NCBI RefSeq assembly: GCF_901709675.1
Contig: NC_051100.1
Span: 1,548,001 to 1,612,000 of the forward strand
Origin: Syngnathus acus
Lineage: Eukaryota > Chordata > Actinopteri > Syngnathiformes > Syngnathidae
DNA: 64,000 nucleotides
Direction of reading: 5' to 3'
Shown here: positions 49,801 through 63,150 of the stretch, piece after piece
How positions within the stretch are numbered: the stretch's first letter is position 1
Layout: each line of letters begins with the position of its first letter
Translations under genes and position numbers: made by a program
The notes under the pieces: model-generated
Database searches by the model: none
What the model was told of the DNA's origin: nothing
The model's input: the letters and a program-made list of their open reading frames with translations, nothing else

Positions 49801-52800
49801 CTCCACTTCCATCTTTTAGACTTTTTCTACCTCTAAATTATTAACCTCATGGGATTAATAAACCACACACATCTATCCAACCTGTATAGGCACATTTCTC
49901 AAGTGGTAGCCTCCCAGAAAAAGCGAGACTTTACACAAGGGAACCTGTGACCATGGCAACCGTAAATCGCCAGCAACCTGTGCTTGCAAATCACAAGCTG
50001 GAGTCAAACAACAATAACAAACGGCCGGTTGATTGCATGAAGCGATGATATTTCATATGCGTTTATAAAATGCCAAACACATGTGGTCTATTCTGGGATT
50101 TATTTGGCATAAATAAAACTGCAATACTACTAACAGTAAGATCTCAGTATGCTCCGTGTATATTACAACCATACCGGGTCTTCCTAATCTAAAAATACTT
50201 TGCATCAAAACGACAGGCTCAAATTGATCGATGCAAAGACAATTATAGGCAGAGAACCGCACCCACCGGCCTGGCCCCTCACTGGGTTGCAGACATCAAT
50301 ATTTCATAAAGATCACTTATGGATAAAAAAAAAAAAGCATGGCTGTCCTTTAAGGCAGTGTTTTTGTGAATTTTCTCAACCGGGAAGACGTTGGCGTGCA
50401 CTTTCTCCCACTCAGTCATTCCGCTGCAGGGTTGCTTGCACGGGCATAAGCAACTATTCATCACCATTCGAAGGATGCAGCTTGATGCCAATTGGATTGT
50501 TATTGATTGAGCTGATAAATGACGGCAAATGACGAACGGATATGGCGGCTAAACAAAAACATTGGAGAGGAAAAGCAGGGGACACAGAATTTGAGTGAAG
50601 GAAATCTGCTGTTGACTTTGATTACGGCGGGAACACACTGGCGAATAGCAAAAGGAGAGGTGAAAAATGGATAGATTTGTCCGTGTCCACTGCTGTTAAT
50701 TTACGGTGAAATTGGCTCGGGATGCGGCCATCGATTGCTTATTTCACACAACATGACTGATGGGCTACCAGAAAGCAATTTTATTTTATTTTTTTTGGGC
50801 TGGGCAGCCACTGACTATGAGAATGGAATGTGTGTCATGTATTTGTCAAGGATGCATTAGTGTTCTTCTTGTTTGTATTCATTCATAGCACGTTGTCAGG
50901 TTTTAATGAACAAATAATGTAGCATGATACGACACAAGGGATATATTAAAGTTACAATTCTTTGTCTTTGATTGACACTGGTAGAGAGGTATATCAAAAA
51001 TAAATAATTTAAACAATAAATGAAAAAATAAATATAATGGTAGTTCAATTGAAAGATATTATTTTCAGAAGCTAACACGCTGTGAGCAGAATTTGATTTC
51101 ATTTGTAAAAGGATTCAAATGAAATGAGACATTTCAGAAGTGCGCAATTATTCAACAAAACATAGCAATACCGAAAATAATTATTCTCCAATTTTTTTCT
51201 AGGGTATGTAAATGTAGGATTAACAACAGAATTAGAAATGATCAGAAATCTTGGACACACTTTTAGTTGGCTCATTTCTATCGGTGGTCCCCCTGCCAGA
51301 AGGACGTTTCAACTCTATCATATTCCCCCGTGCTCCTTTAACACTCGGGGACAATTTGGGGTGGATTTGTTTTGTTGTCCAACTTCCTCATGAATTCCCC
51401 CACACATGCTGGGCTCCCTTTGGCTGGACAAAGCCACTGATGCAAAACCCTCAAGTTTGCAACGGGGCCATACATTCAAAAGGAGCGGCCGGCGCAATGC
51501 GGTGCGGTGCGGTGCGGGCGGGATGCCGGCAGTTATTTTCATGCGGAGGGATGAAAGTGTTGTCACGACGCAGGAGCTGAGGCTGTTTTGACAGCTGTAC
51601 CCATGCTGAGGAGTTTGCTGACAGCAATAAATTAGTTACACACACTCAACGGGAAAGTGTAATCAGTGAGGCTACAAACACAGTCGTGCGTTTGCACACA
51701 CTGGCAAGCAAACAAATATACAGCTGCTTGAACACACACACACACATTCGGTGAGCAGAAAACATATTCGACTGTTCCTAGTGATAGGAAAAGGTATCAG
51801 AGACACACACACCCAAACAAGCCCAGGGTGCAAACTGAATTTGTCAAACTGTCGGTCCAATGGTGTAAAACAATGAGGTAAACACCAGCGTGGAAAATAC
51901 GGTGAATTGCGGCAGCTGTTCTCGGATCAGGAAAGAGGTCGAGAACACTTTCACACTAATTTTCTCCACAACGGGACGTACGGGGACACGTAGCCAAAAC
52001 AATAGGCCCTGACAAATGCAGAAGAAATAAACCACTGCAGTCTTCAAATTAGGATGCTACATGTATGACCATTTTAACATTCACTAGTCTGCCAAGAAAA
52101 AAAACAAGTAGGGCCATCTGTTGGGTCAGACAAAGTCATTTCAACTTTTACTGGCAAAAAAAACAGAAAGAAAGTGGTGTATTTGATCTAATATAGAAAA
52201 TGAGGGTTGATATGCAATGTTTGGGTTGATGGGAAGGCGGAGGGATGACCACGGGCTTTGCGAACAGATGGTCCCCGGTTGCCGCCCAAGATCCCATTAA
52301 GAAAGATGGCGGGACCTGACCTATTTCTGGAAACGACCATGCCGTGCAAATCCATCGCGCGGGGGAAAATAGTGCAAAATATCCACGCCCGTAGGTTATA
52401 ATCCTGTTTTTCTTGGACATTACCAGATTACATACATTATGGGTGGAACATTAGCACATGAATCAATTAGTCCCAAAAAAGAACGTCAGGCCGCTCGCAG
52501 CTGTCCGATGGGAAATTTCCTTGGACGGCCTGCCCTTGGGTGCTTAATGAGGTCTATCTGCAAAGCAAGCGGAGTGATTCCCCCGTCAAGAGCTTGATGA
52601 GGCATCGAGAGGTGCCGTGCCTTTCCACCTACATGCGGCCCCTTTTGAGTGAACAGCTGCTCACAGGGCTCTCAAAGACACGTCCTCCTTCGACTGCTAG
52701 AGGCACTCCATTGCTAAGTTCCTTCCTGCTTTGCATAAGACCACACAAATGGCACTTAATTCACCTATCGGTCCATTTCCGAGGTCACATGCGATTACTT

Positions 52801-54683
52801 TTATGACGCTTGATGTCTGTCGCTATGACCCTGAGCTCAAAGTGAGCTGAAAGCCACACGAGAGATGCTGTTAAATATTTGATGTGGTGCTACAGTCCCC
52901 AAAAAAGGGATAGGCCAAAAACAAAGACACCCGTAGACGAGGCTAATGTTAGCATCAATCTTATCCCGGCGCACAAGGGGTGACGGCACCTTATTGAAAG
53001 GAGATATATGGCGTGTTTCGGTGTGACACTGACTGGACTATTAATGAGGACTTTGACATATGACCAGTCAGCGGTTACAATGCGTTATCAGCACAGGGCA
53101 CGACGACGGACTCGTAAATTGGAATCCGAACTGTAAATGGCTGTATGTGCCCGCGGCTCTTTTCTTTATTGGCACTGCGTCCAAAGTCTGAACAATGCTA
53201 CGAGCCTTAATAGGTTTCTGCTCTACTAGCTTTCTTGCTAATCACCACAATGAGCTGTTTCTCATGCAGCACGTGTCAGATCGTAATGGTTGTACGCCGT
53301 GGGTGGATATTTAATTTTGCTCTCATCAGAGCCGAAGTCAAATCACGCATCACGGACAGGCAAAAAAAAAAAAAAGGAGGTTCTAACACCACTCGATCAG
53401 CACGGCGCGGTGGATTAAAATGAGAGGAGAGAGGCAAAGCCTCTGGATTTGGACTTGTTTGTTATTCAGTCGGCGAGCCTTTGGGTACGCTTGGTCTTTC
53501 ATCGGTAGGGCACTTATCAAGGCAAATTAACAAACGTGATTTTGTTTGTTTTGCCAGTGAGGCTGAGGCTTATTTCTAATACATTCACAGTTGGGTTTAA
53601 AGTTTGTCCGCAAACTTTCGACGGGGAAAGTTCTATGCTTATGTTGTGGACACTTATCTTCAAGTCAATAAATGACCAAATTAGCAGAAGCGCCTCGTGG
53701 TGAAATATTTGACCAAAAATGGTCACCATCTTCAATATAGCAAAAGCACAAGTGTCATGTCAATTAGAAAATTCATCGAATGCTTTGGAAAGGGTGGAAG
53801 GCGGAGAATATTCCTTGGCATCTGCTTAGATGATAAAATGGTGACGAGTCTGATTTCATTGAACTTCAGCGAGAATTCACATAACAAGGTCAGAGGTAGG
53901 AATGCGACAATACAATAGAGCATAGTTCAGACGATAAATTCAAGGTTGTTTTAACCACAATTATTTGCCAAAAAAAGTTTGTTGTGTCTCATTATGGGTT
54001 CCTCTGAATTTTGTACCCCAACTTTTCAATGTCTGGTCTAAAAGTGTGCATTCCGACCGAGTATTAACATGCATCTCCACATTGGGTCTCATTGCTCCCC
54101 AAATAAACACGGCAGTAGGTAGCGACATATTTCCCCAACCTCGAGATCAAAGCATGAAAACAGAAGAGTGTGCTTGCAAGCAAGGCAGGTTACGTTCCAC
54201 TCTTCATCGCTTCCACACGGGAAACAGCTGCTTTTTCTTTCTACCAAAGCCTGTTGCACTGTAAACAAAAAGACCACACTGGAGAAGTTCTGACTGCAAA
54301 TTTGTTTCAGAAACATGCTAGGGTTAAACATCAGGTGGTCCTTCAGTGTGGCTCAGGTGTTACCCAAATTCCACCTGAGTGATGAGATGTGAAAGCATCC
54401 TGAGTGCGGCTCTACTTGTGACTGCATCGTTCTGACCTTGGGCTTCTTCCATTTGGACCGAATGGAGTCGGCATCACGTTTCTTTAATCCCACCTGTGTG
54501 CGTGTGCGTGTTTTGCGTGCGTGTTGCAGACACCCCCTTAATGTCAGATGACTGAGCCCCACTACACAGCAGTTGCTATGGTTACCGGCCAGGTTCTGTG
54601 TACATAGATTCTCCTTGCAATCTTGATCTGCAGTGAAACACTGATGGGAGAGCACGAGTCTCACAAACATCAGTAAGCCACCT

Positions 54684-54705
54684 ACACACACACACACACA
54701 CACAC
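54684..54705. repeat. (CA)n microsatellite
   Basis: About eleven CA units in intron 2. Confidence 0.9.
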
Positions 54706-56705
54706 TCACGGTGCGTGTGTAGTATACGGACAAATGGGAGCGTCCGCAAATGTACATAGTCAGCCCACACGAGGAGATACTCATTCACCTACACAGAGAA
54801 TTCACCAGCATATATATTTACGTCCGCACACTTTCTGCCGCACGTCATTACATCATCGATGCAAATTAGGGAAAAAACAGACAAGGCCCGATTGAGGTCC
54901 CTATTGGACGTTCCGCACTCGTTTGCGTATCCCGTAAAGCAACCGGCGTCTGATTCCTCGCCAGCTCTCCCCCTGCCGATGCTTCTGTCATTGGCTCGTA
55001 CACATTTATGCATAGCGGCTTGATGGAGCCGGAGCTTCGAGACGAGAGATGAAAGTGCGAGTCCGTGCCAGTGGATGAAAGAGAGGCTCATTTTGTAAAT
55101 TGACAGCTCCCCATAGGATTCTTCATATTCCACCCCCCAGTCCCTCCCTCCCTCCCGGTTTCCTCACTATCCTGGCCAAGTATTAAGCAACTGTCACATT
55201 ACGGCAAACTTCAAAGTGGCAGCTCCGGAAATTACATTCACACTTTGCTCATTTACTACTAAGCAGAGTGGATTTGTTTAAAATTGCACTCCAGTGTGAG
55301 TACCATTATTTTAGAATAAAGCCACTCAAGTCAAATCAAAGTATTTTCCGAGCCCGCCGTGATTCACATAAATGAGTCGCTTTGAAAAGTTACCTTTTGT
55401 GCACGGCCAGACACATGTCATGCGAATGCCTGGCTCGGATTGGTGGATTGGCATTAAAATTGAGGTGACGAGTCCGTGTCGTCTTTCCTCAGACGGCAAA
55501 GCAGTCGATGAAACTGAATCAACAGCATCTCTGCTGGAGGCGACCAATTACTGCACTCCATTTCCCTCAATTGCTACAATAATTGCAGTCTAATGGCCAC
55601 ATTCTCCATCCAGCCTGTCGCAAGCTACCATTTCATGGTATGTTTTAAATCGTTAGCCAAAGAGACTGCTATTAGTGAGACATGCATATGCTGTGGGTTA
55701 GGCAATAATTGGGACAGTACTATTAAACCATTTCAGGGAAAAAATATTCCGCCACACACGACTCGGGCTCATAGCGACATTGTTAAAGCTCATCTCAAAC
55801 AATTGGGATCACGCATACTCATTCGGAACTTCAACGGGTACTCTAATGAGCTCCGATGTATGATGATGCTCACTTTTGATTGACACCGCAGGAATCGCAT
55901 TAATTACATAGCACTTGAACATGAAGGTGCTGTGCTTCAAATAGCCGTCATTCCTGAACGTCACACTTTTATGAAAGGCTTAAAGTGGACAAGCCAATCA
56001 TGTCGGGACTGTTTCAAATCATGTCTAATGTACTGCCATCAAATTTCAATTTACAGTGTCAGCTTGCTATCCCCCGCTTGTACTTGTACACATTTGCATA
56101 CTGTAAGCATGCTCACTCATTGGTTCAGCTGGCAGAGTAAACACCACCTTGTAGAACAGCATGCCGCAAGTCAACTAGAATTGCTAATTGGGCGGTGCCG
56201 GCCAAATCAGCCTTTCAGTCGGAATTTGACATAGAAATGAGCTTCCCTATGGAATCTAATAACGTCCCGACAGTGTGGGGTGGCAATTCATCCAGACTAT
56301 GCATGATGTGGATGGCAAATTTATTATGGTCAGAATTAGCGTTTGCTTTTAGTTCAAAAATGTTTTTCAGTGATGAAAATTGAATCAGGAAGATGCTTGA
56401 GGGTAAGGCGTGAAGTAGCGCTAATTATAACCTTAGTTGTATATCAAAAACAAAACTCAAAGGAATACAGAATTCATCCAAATGTGTAAATATAAACATT
56501 TATAGCGCTAGGCTAAATATTGAGCGGAGCCATTCTGGGCCAAAGCCAACTTGAATGTGTGAAACCAGTGTGCTTTTTCTCAGACCAAAATGAAGCACTT
56601 AGCTGCAAGTGTGGTTGACACTGCACAACACACTGCTCAGGAATTTGAACGCAAAGATTTGGGGGAATTTACATTTTGAAATGGGAGGGGAAAAAAACAA
56701 CTTAC

Positions 56706-56876
56706 CAGAACTCTGCCGGTGAGAGTCTGGGCAGAGATCATAACGCCGGCCCAGTCTTTGACCGAAGTCATCCATCCCACCTCACTGGCCGGGACCTCTT
56801 CCGTCTTCTCATCAGGACCCTTTAGCGCCCTGTCTGCTGCCTGAGTGTTGGCGGGGTTGTTCACTTTCTGAGCCTC
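56706..56876 (-). CDS. kcnma1: kcnma1 exon 2: S0-S1 linker and start of S1
   Basis: 171 nt, 57 codons, phase 0 at both ends. The acceptor is tcttccag and the donor CTG|gtaag. The peptide begins [20 protein letters not shown] and ends with the highly conserved block [20 protein letters not shown] then RVL. The first 30 residues form the cytosolic S0-S1 linker and are the most divergent part of the gene seen here. They are acidic and polar ([12 protein letters not shown]), as in other vertebrate Slo1 proteins. The last 20 or so residues lead into transmembrane segment S1. The exon is isolated between very long introns, as is usual for this gene. Confidence 0.97.
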
Positions 56877-59043
56877 CTGGAAGACAAAAAAAAAAGTTGA
56901 TTATGAAAGGCCAACAAAGAAGAGATAAACAGAGACTCGAACATTCTTGAAATCATCACTACACTTGTCATCTTGGCCACACGAGCTCCTGAAACATCTT
57001 TGCTTCGTGGGGAAAGCTTCAATAAGCACATCCACATTCATGATTAGCTAAAAATCCTCTGAGGGCGGCAAAGAAAAAGCCATCACGCCATAATGGCATC
57101 CATCTGCGTTACGTGTGCATGTGCTTGAATGGCCGCATATTAGATCATGACAGAATGATATATACGTAGTAGTTGCTCTTTCCATTCCGCACATATGCTT
57201 CTTTAAGTTAATTGCTCCTTAGGGTGACTGTCATGCAGGCTTCTCAATGCTAACTCGTGCATGCGGGACAGAGAAGAAGAAAAAAAAAACGGTCATGTTG
57301 CAACATTCCTGCACCTCTTTGGATTCATACAAATGTCACTCGGCATATATCTTGGGAGGAGTCTTACAATTGGAATCGTTTTCAAGTTCGAGGACAGTGG
57401 CCCCATTCAGATGAGGTTGTGTTTGACCTCAGAGGTTCGACAGTAAGTAGATTAAAAAAAAGAAAGAAAAAAAAAAAGGTACTTTTAACTGAGAACCAAA
57501 TGGACCAAGCGACCTGATGGACAGACCATCTCTCAGGCCAAACAGATCAAACCAGACGCGGCGCGCTGCTATTACAGATGAGCCCGAGAGGTTGCTCTGT
57601 CCATTTCAAGAGGATTTTCTCATCAAATTGGATTACATTTGATAATGGTAAGGCATGGACACAGCTGCCATTTTCCTAATTTGATTCCCACCCCCAGAAC
57701 AATGCCAATAAACTAGCCCTAAAAGAGCCAGACTTAGTCATTAGATCATTATCTGCTCTTGCCACAAGGCCTCCATCTTTAAAACGCCAGTAGCTAATTT
57801 GCTTATTTGTGCTTTATTTGGTTATTAGTGTTGGGGGACTCAGCCTCCAAGTGTCATGGAAGCATGTAATCAAACACATGATTCGATTACTTCAGAAAGT
57901 TGTTTTGGGCCACTGGAACGGAGCAGAGAAACTCTGAACCAATTCAATTATTTTAACAACACATGATAAAGGAGGAAGCAAAACATCTTGCAAACACTCA
58001 TTTGATAGTGTCAAGATGATTTTGAAATATCCCAATTAAAAGTGCAACACCTTCCAACACTGTGGTTTTTGCATTCTCAGAAGTCACGACTCCATTAGCA
58101 TTTGTCTCGCTGGTCACATGGTGGAGCACTCTGTGTCAAGTGTGTGTGCGCGCGAGTCTAAGGTTTCACTCGGATTGGCCGCACGCCTGCTCCGAAGCAC
58201 CCCAAGCATGTTGCGATAGCGAGGTCGATGCCCTGCGGTCATTTCTTACCCGTAGACGTTTCATAGCCGAGAGTAGCTTTCAGGCAGATCGTTAAAATGA
58301 TACATTAAAACAAAAACTTTGGATTGAAGCACGAATTTTGAAGTTTCATATTTCATTTTATTTCCTTGAGCAATGACTATTTGTGAATATTGCTTGAAAC
58401 CACATTCAACAATTAAACATTCCCTATCAGAATTTAATTGGTCAAAGTTACTTTAAAAGTAGGTCGCTAGAGGGAGAATAAGCTAGAACAAAAATAACAA
58501 AGGACCCTAATTTATTTTAAGATTATTTTGAGGATGGTTTTCATCCCGAAACAAGCTAACAACAATGGGTTTGGCGCACACCTGAACACTAGCATGGCAC
58601 ATTCGGCATCAGCGATGCGTTCAGTCAGGCGTGTTGATGCGTGCGTGCCAGCTGAGGAGGGCAACATGAATAACGCATGCAGTCACCAAGCGATGGCTGG
58701 ACAGATCAGAGAAGACAACGTAAACAAAAAATGGTTTCTAGTTCATTTGAGGGACGACGATGCGGCCTGAGCCCAGGGAGGAGAGCAAGCGGCCTGCCAT
58801 GGGAGAATCCATCTGCCGGCTATATATACACACCTGTGATGTCAACACAGTGAAGGAAGGGCTGTGGGTGGGAGTGGATATGGCCGCTAGCTCATTTGTT
58901 CCTGTCCAACCTCAAATAGGAGGGCGGAGTAGGATGAGGGAATTGACAGAAATCTCAACAAACCATCTTGGCGAGCTACTTCCTGGTTGACACGGATTTT
59001 TTTTTCTATTCTGGGGTCGACTGTACAATTTAAGTCAAATGGC

Positions 59044-59111
59044 CAAAACGACACGACTTTTTTGTTGATTAAAGGCCAAAACTCAAAACGACACTACTTT
59101 TTTGTTGATTA
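59044..59111. repeat. tandem duplication, period 40 bp
   Basis: A 28-base segment that starts caaaacgacacgacttttt recurs 40 bp on with one mismatch (59044-59071 and 59084-59111). Confidence 0.85.
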
Positions 59112-59355
59112 TTCACATCTTGTGAATGTTTGAGACAATTCATCTTGCAGGTCAGCTTAAAGAAATCCTCCCATATGAACGCTATCTCCTTTTAGAATTC
59201 CCATTTTTAAACGCGTATTGAGTTCATATTGCTCCTTCAAGAGGCGTCCCCATAACGAGAGCCGTGAACATAGTTAATATTAGGATTGCGCCAATTAGCA
59301 GCATACACAGGGGAGGGGAGGCAATAATGAGAAAGGAATAGAGACCAACAGGGAT

Positions 59356-59373
59356 GGAGAGAGAGAGAGAGAG
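59356..59373. repeat. (AG)n microsatellite
   Basis: About nine GA units. Confidence 0.9.
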
Positions 59374-62116
59374 GTAAAACATGACAGGGAGGGAGACAAA
59401 ATAGGAACTGACAGCAGGAAATCTACAGGACGGGGTAACAGAGACCGGGGACGGATGAGGTCAAAATGTCCAAAAGGAGAGAGCGACACAATGACGGAGC
59501 GAGGTTGACAGCGATAACCGTGCAAATTAAGCCAACAGAGCGAAAACCAAAAAAATCTGCAATGGGGAAAATACAAAGCTGATTCAGAGAAAGAGCCTCA
59601 TCCTCATCGGTAAATTTAGCTTTTAAGAGTGAGTGACCGGCCGGCCGCCCATGTGATCTAACAGGACTTGGCTTTAGTGCAGCTGTTCCTCTGGCTTTCG
59701 TCTGCATCGCTGGGGAAAACTCTATTCCAGTGTGGGCGGCTATTTATAGACTCACCCGAGGAGACAAGTAACGAGCAAATCTCATAACACGCTCCGTTCG
59801 CCCTGTTTGCTATTTTAACGGCGGTACAGTTACCCGGTCGGTGTCCCTGGGTTACAGGCCAACACCGGGTCACGGCGCAAAGGGACGAGAGACGCAAACG
59901 CACATGCGCTCGGGTGGAAGGCTGAATCGGATAACGCCGTGTATGGAAACTGGATAGGTTGTTTTCAACCAACAGACTCATCAATTGTCTGGATGTGGCA
60001 AAGGTTAGAAGACCCCTCTCGTCCGACGACCGGATTACCGTGGATGTTGCCATAGCAGCACTTTTTACCAGAACACCATAAACACGTTTAATGCCTTGGC
60101 GAGTCCGTTTAATAATAGTATGCTCTCTTGTCACTAATGCTACAAAAGCTCTTACTTTTTACTCCATCTAGTATCATAGCAACAGCATAATAACAGGAGC
60201 CATTCATGTCACGTGGAAGCGAAGGGTGAATTGTTGCCAGAGTCTAATGCACTTGGATATAAAATGGATCAAATGAAAAAAAAAAAGGATAAATAATTCT
60301 CCATCTGCCATTTATTTTCAAACGAGTCAGGGGCTACAGGGTCAGTCTCATCCAGTTTGCTGTTAACATGACGTCTCATGCTCATTTTTATTTGTAACGT
60401 TTCAAAAATGTAAGCAGTTTTAGCACGTGCAAAGCTTAAGTGAATCAGGCCCTTCCAATGCCGTTCACAATCTGATTGTCGGTGTCATCCATACATACCA
60501 AGTCTATCATACCAAAGCTGAAAGGTTAGGGTTCTTCCGGTCTTATATTGGACCCATTGGGAGACCTTCAGGCCAGAGCGTGTTTGGATATTTTGTGGAT
60601 GGTGAACTAAATAGATGACATCCGCCAGCAGAATCGTTTTAACTCTATCAATACACAAGGAGAGGAGGGCATTCTGTCTGTCTTCACAATAGCCGGCCGG
60701 ACACTAAGTACACTTTAGCCCCATTTGCGAGGTTCCTCCCGCCGCTGGACAGAAACAATCACGGCATCACAAAGGAAGCCTGCCGGCGGAGGATGTCAGT
60801 GATGCGCATTCTTTTATGACCCGCCACTAAAATAGAAGTCACTTTATTCCTCGACCAAAAGAAGTGATGCGTAAGAAAGAAACATCTTGAATGTAGCATC
60901 TGGTTGAATTAAACCGCGGACTGCTCCTCTCCCATTGATACAATCTTTAAAGCTCCAGTGGCTCTGGGCTAAAAATAGGCGACGCTGTGAATTGTGGGGC
61001 ATTAAAAAGGTCAGCGCTCGTCATCCATGACATCTTTGAATTTGATCATTTTAATGTCAGCAGAAAATAGATTGGAAGTAGCTTAAATGGGTGGGAGGAA
61101 GTTTATAGGAAATATACTCAATCTGACATGAAAGATTGGCTAAAAGCCAGGAATGGATTTATGGAATCCAGTGGAAGACACCCAAAATGATTTACAAACA
61201 AACAAATGCCGAACAATGATGAAAAGATTCAAACATGCAGAAGGCCAAAAACCTCTTAACGTTCGGCTTAGATGAAGGCGGATTCATCAAGTTGAGTTTT
61301 AAATCTGAGCGCGGACGGTAAATCTCAAACCGGGCGTTCGGAAACTTCATCCCGGATGAGAAGATCACAGAGGAACACACTAACTAATTAGTTACAAGCT
61401 ACAGAAGTGAGTTTTCCCAGCCCCGCACGATAACTTGCAGCTTCTCGAGCTGATTGTTGCTCTGCTTTGACTGCTTGTGACAGCACATGAAGAACTCATC
61501 GGGTAGAAATCGAAGGCGCCAGCAATTTATGGCCTCACGCAGGCAGGCAGGCAGGCAGTGAAAACAAATAATGGAGCAAATGATTACATGCAGACGGAGG
61601 CGTGCAGTTTTAACGAATGACTAGGCAGCGAGAAAACAAAAGACAAAGATTATTCACGGGAAATCATCCCATTGGCAAAAACAAATAACTGACATCCGTT
61701 TGTGTCCGAAGTCATAAATTGTAGGACGCGTTTGTCTTTGTCCCAGTGAATGCTATTCCATCACAGAGAGACACAAAGATGTTTCATTAACAAGCTGAGA
61801 TACGATGCTCGAAGGAATACAATAAGTCTCACCATCCTTGAATGATATTCCAATAGGAATGTTACATGTTGCAATAACATTAAAATATTGATGATATTTT
61901 ACCAAACAAATCAGCTGCATAATGATGGAATATTGAGTGCCACACTAAAGCTTTTGAAATTGTCAGCAGCACCCACAAAGCAGCCATCTGTTCCATACCA
62001 CCTTGAAGGTTGAATGTTTTCCATGGTCCAACACAATAACCGCTTTCATCCCGTCAAGGTCGCCGGACAATTTTCCGAAGTGTGGCGCGTCCGCGTGGGA
62101 GTAAATGTACAGCATA

Positions 62117-62118
<2 letters not shown>

Positions 62119-62148
<30 letters not shown>
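62119..62148. repeat. (TG)n microsatellite
   Basis: About fourteen to fifteen GT/TG units in intron 1. Confidence 0.95.
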
Positions 62149-62150
<2 letters not shown>

Positions 62151-63004
62151 ACTGATTTCTATTGCATCCAAATCACTTAGACGAGGTATGAATCAGAATG
62201 TTGGGCCTGAAAAGTGTGATGGCTGTTGGAAAAACAGAACGAACTCCATCAATCATCTGTCCTTCAAGCGTGCGTGCTTTTAAAGAATGTTCCAGAAACT
62301 TGATGCAATATTTCTTTCTTTCTTTATTTTTTTATTTTTATTTGAATAGGACCAATGATCCGATTTTTTTAAAAACTACATTTCCATATCATGTCTATTT
62401 TTCTGATTGGTCAACTATTTTTAGAAGCATAGGCCTGCACATGCTTTGAATGCCCTTCATGATTTTTTCATAATGTTTAATTGGATGTTTCCTCCCCCAA
62501 GGTAGTTTTAAAGGCTTTGTAAAAAGGTCTTAGGGGAACTAAAATTAGAAACCTCAATTCTTAAAAGGTTTCTTCCTCCTCCAGTGGATTTTAAGAAGGA
62601 AAAGCAAAACAAGTCAAGTGCTGTCTCCACGCTGAACCCGATCAGCCTGGCACCCACCTCTAATGAGCTTCCCTCCTAAACGCAGCTTTTCTCGCACTCA
62701 AGCGGGCCGAGAGCAAACACGTTACCGGCGGACAGGAGGCGTCGGGTGCTTTTCGAGCCGAGGTTGGAGCTTTTTGGCCTAATTGGCTCCATGCTGTCAA
62801 ATCAATGAGGCCGCTTAACAGTTAGGAAGAGCAGCAACATCTTTTGTGGCGACAGAAGCAACTCGCTTGAAGGCCGCACTGCGTGAAGGGAAAATGTTTG
62901 ACTTTGTTTGGGACATTTAGCACGGGGCGTAGCGGGTGGTGTTACTGGACTTTAATGAAGTCAAGACTATGCGTGCTTATAGAGAAAATAAAGAATGACA
63001 ACCA

Positions 63005-63150
63005 AATGAAGGTATTCTACCAGAGGGGGCTGCTACCAGGCACCACTGGGAGCAATTCAGGGTTCAGTGTCCTGCTCAAGAACACTTTGACACCAGGGAT
63101 GAGGATCAAACCTGCAAGTTGGTAGACAAACACTCTACCACTGAGCTACA
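63005..63150 (-). mobile_element. tRNA-derived SINE fragment
   Basis: On the minus strand the head reads TAGCTCAGTGGTAGAG (A box, 63137-63148 on plus) and GGTTTGATCCT (B box, 63102-63112), as in a Pol III promoter from a tRNA. A central segment follows, containing cttgagcaggacactgaacc, a sequence shared by several fish SINE families. There is no anticodon arm folding that would support a functional tRNA, and the 3' tail is unclear. The family was not assigned. Confidence 0.65.

Larger units (their letters stand above)
37840..56705 (-). other. intron 2
   Basis: 18.9 kb, the longest complete intron here. It contains one full SINE (40434-40801), a CA microsatellite near 54684-54705, a GGTGC pentamer run at 51499-51517, and long repeat-poor stretches with many TAATTA-like motifs (about 43420-44660) that could be conserved regulatory DNA. 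No nested gene is recognised. Confidence 0.8.

Noticed and set aside
51499-51517. GGTGC pentamer run
   Set aside because: Too short to call more than simple sequence.
54353-54784. 143-codon minus-strand frame with a Val-Cys-Val-Cys run
   Set aside because: The VCVCVCVC stretch is translation of a CA/TG microsatellite.
59658-60134. Longest minus-strand open frame in the window (158 codons)
   Set aside because: I recognise no domain or family, there is no transcript context, and it lies inside intron 1. A frame of this length is expected by chance in 64 kb.
63102-63148. Possible tRNA gene from A- and B-box sequences
   Set aside because: The boxes are part of a longer SINE, and the expected cloverleaf arms do not pair convincingly.
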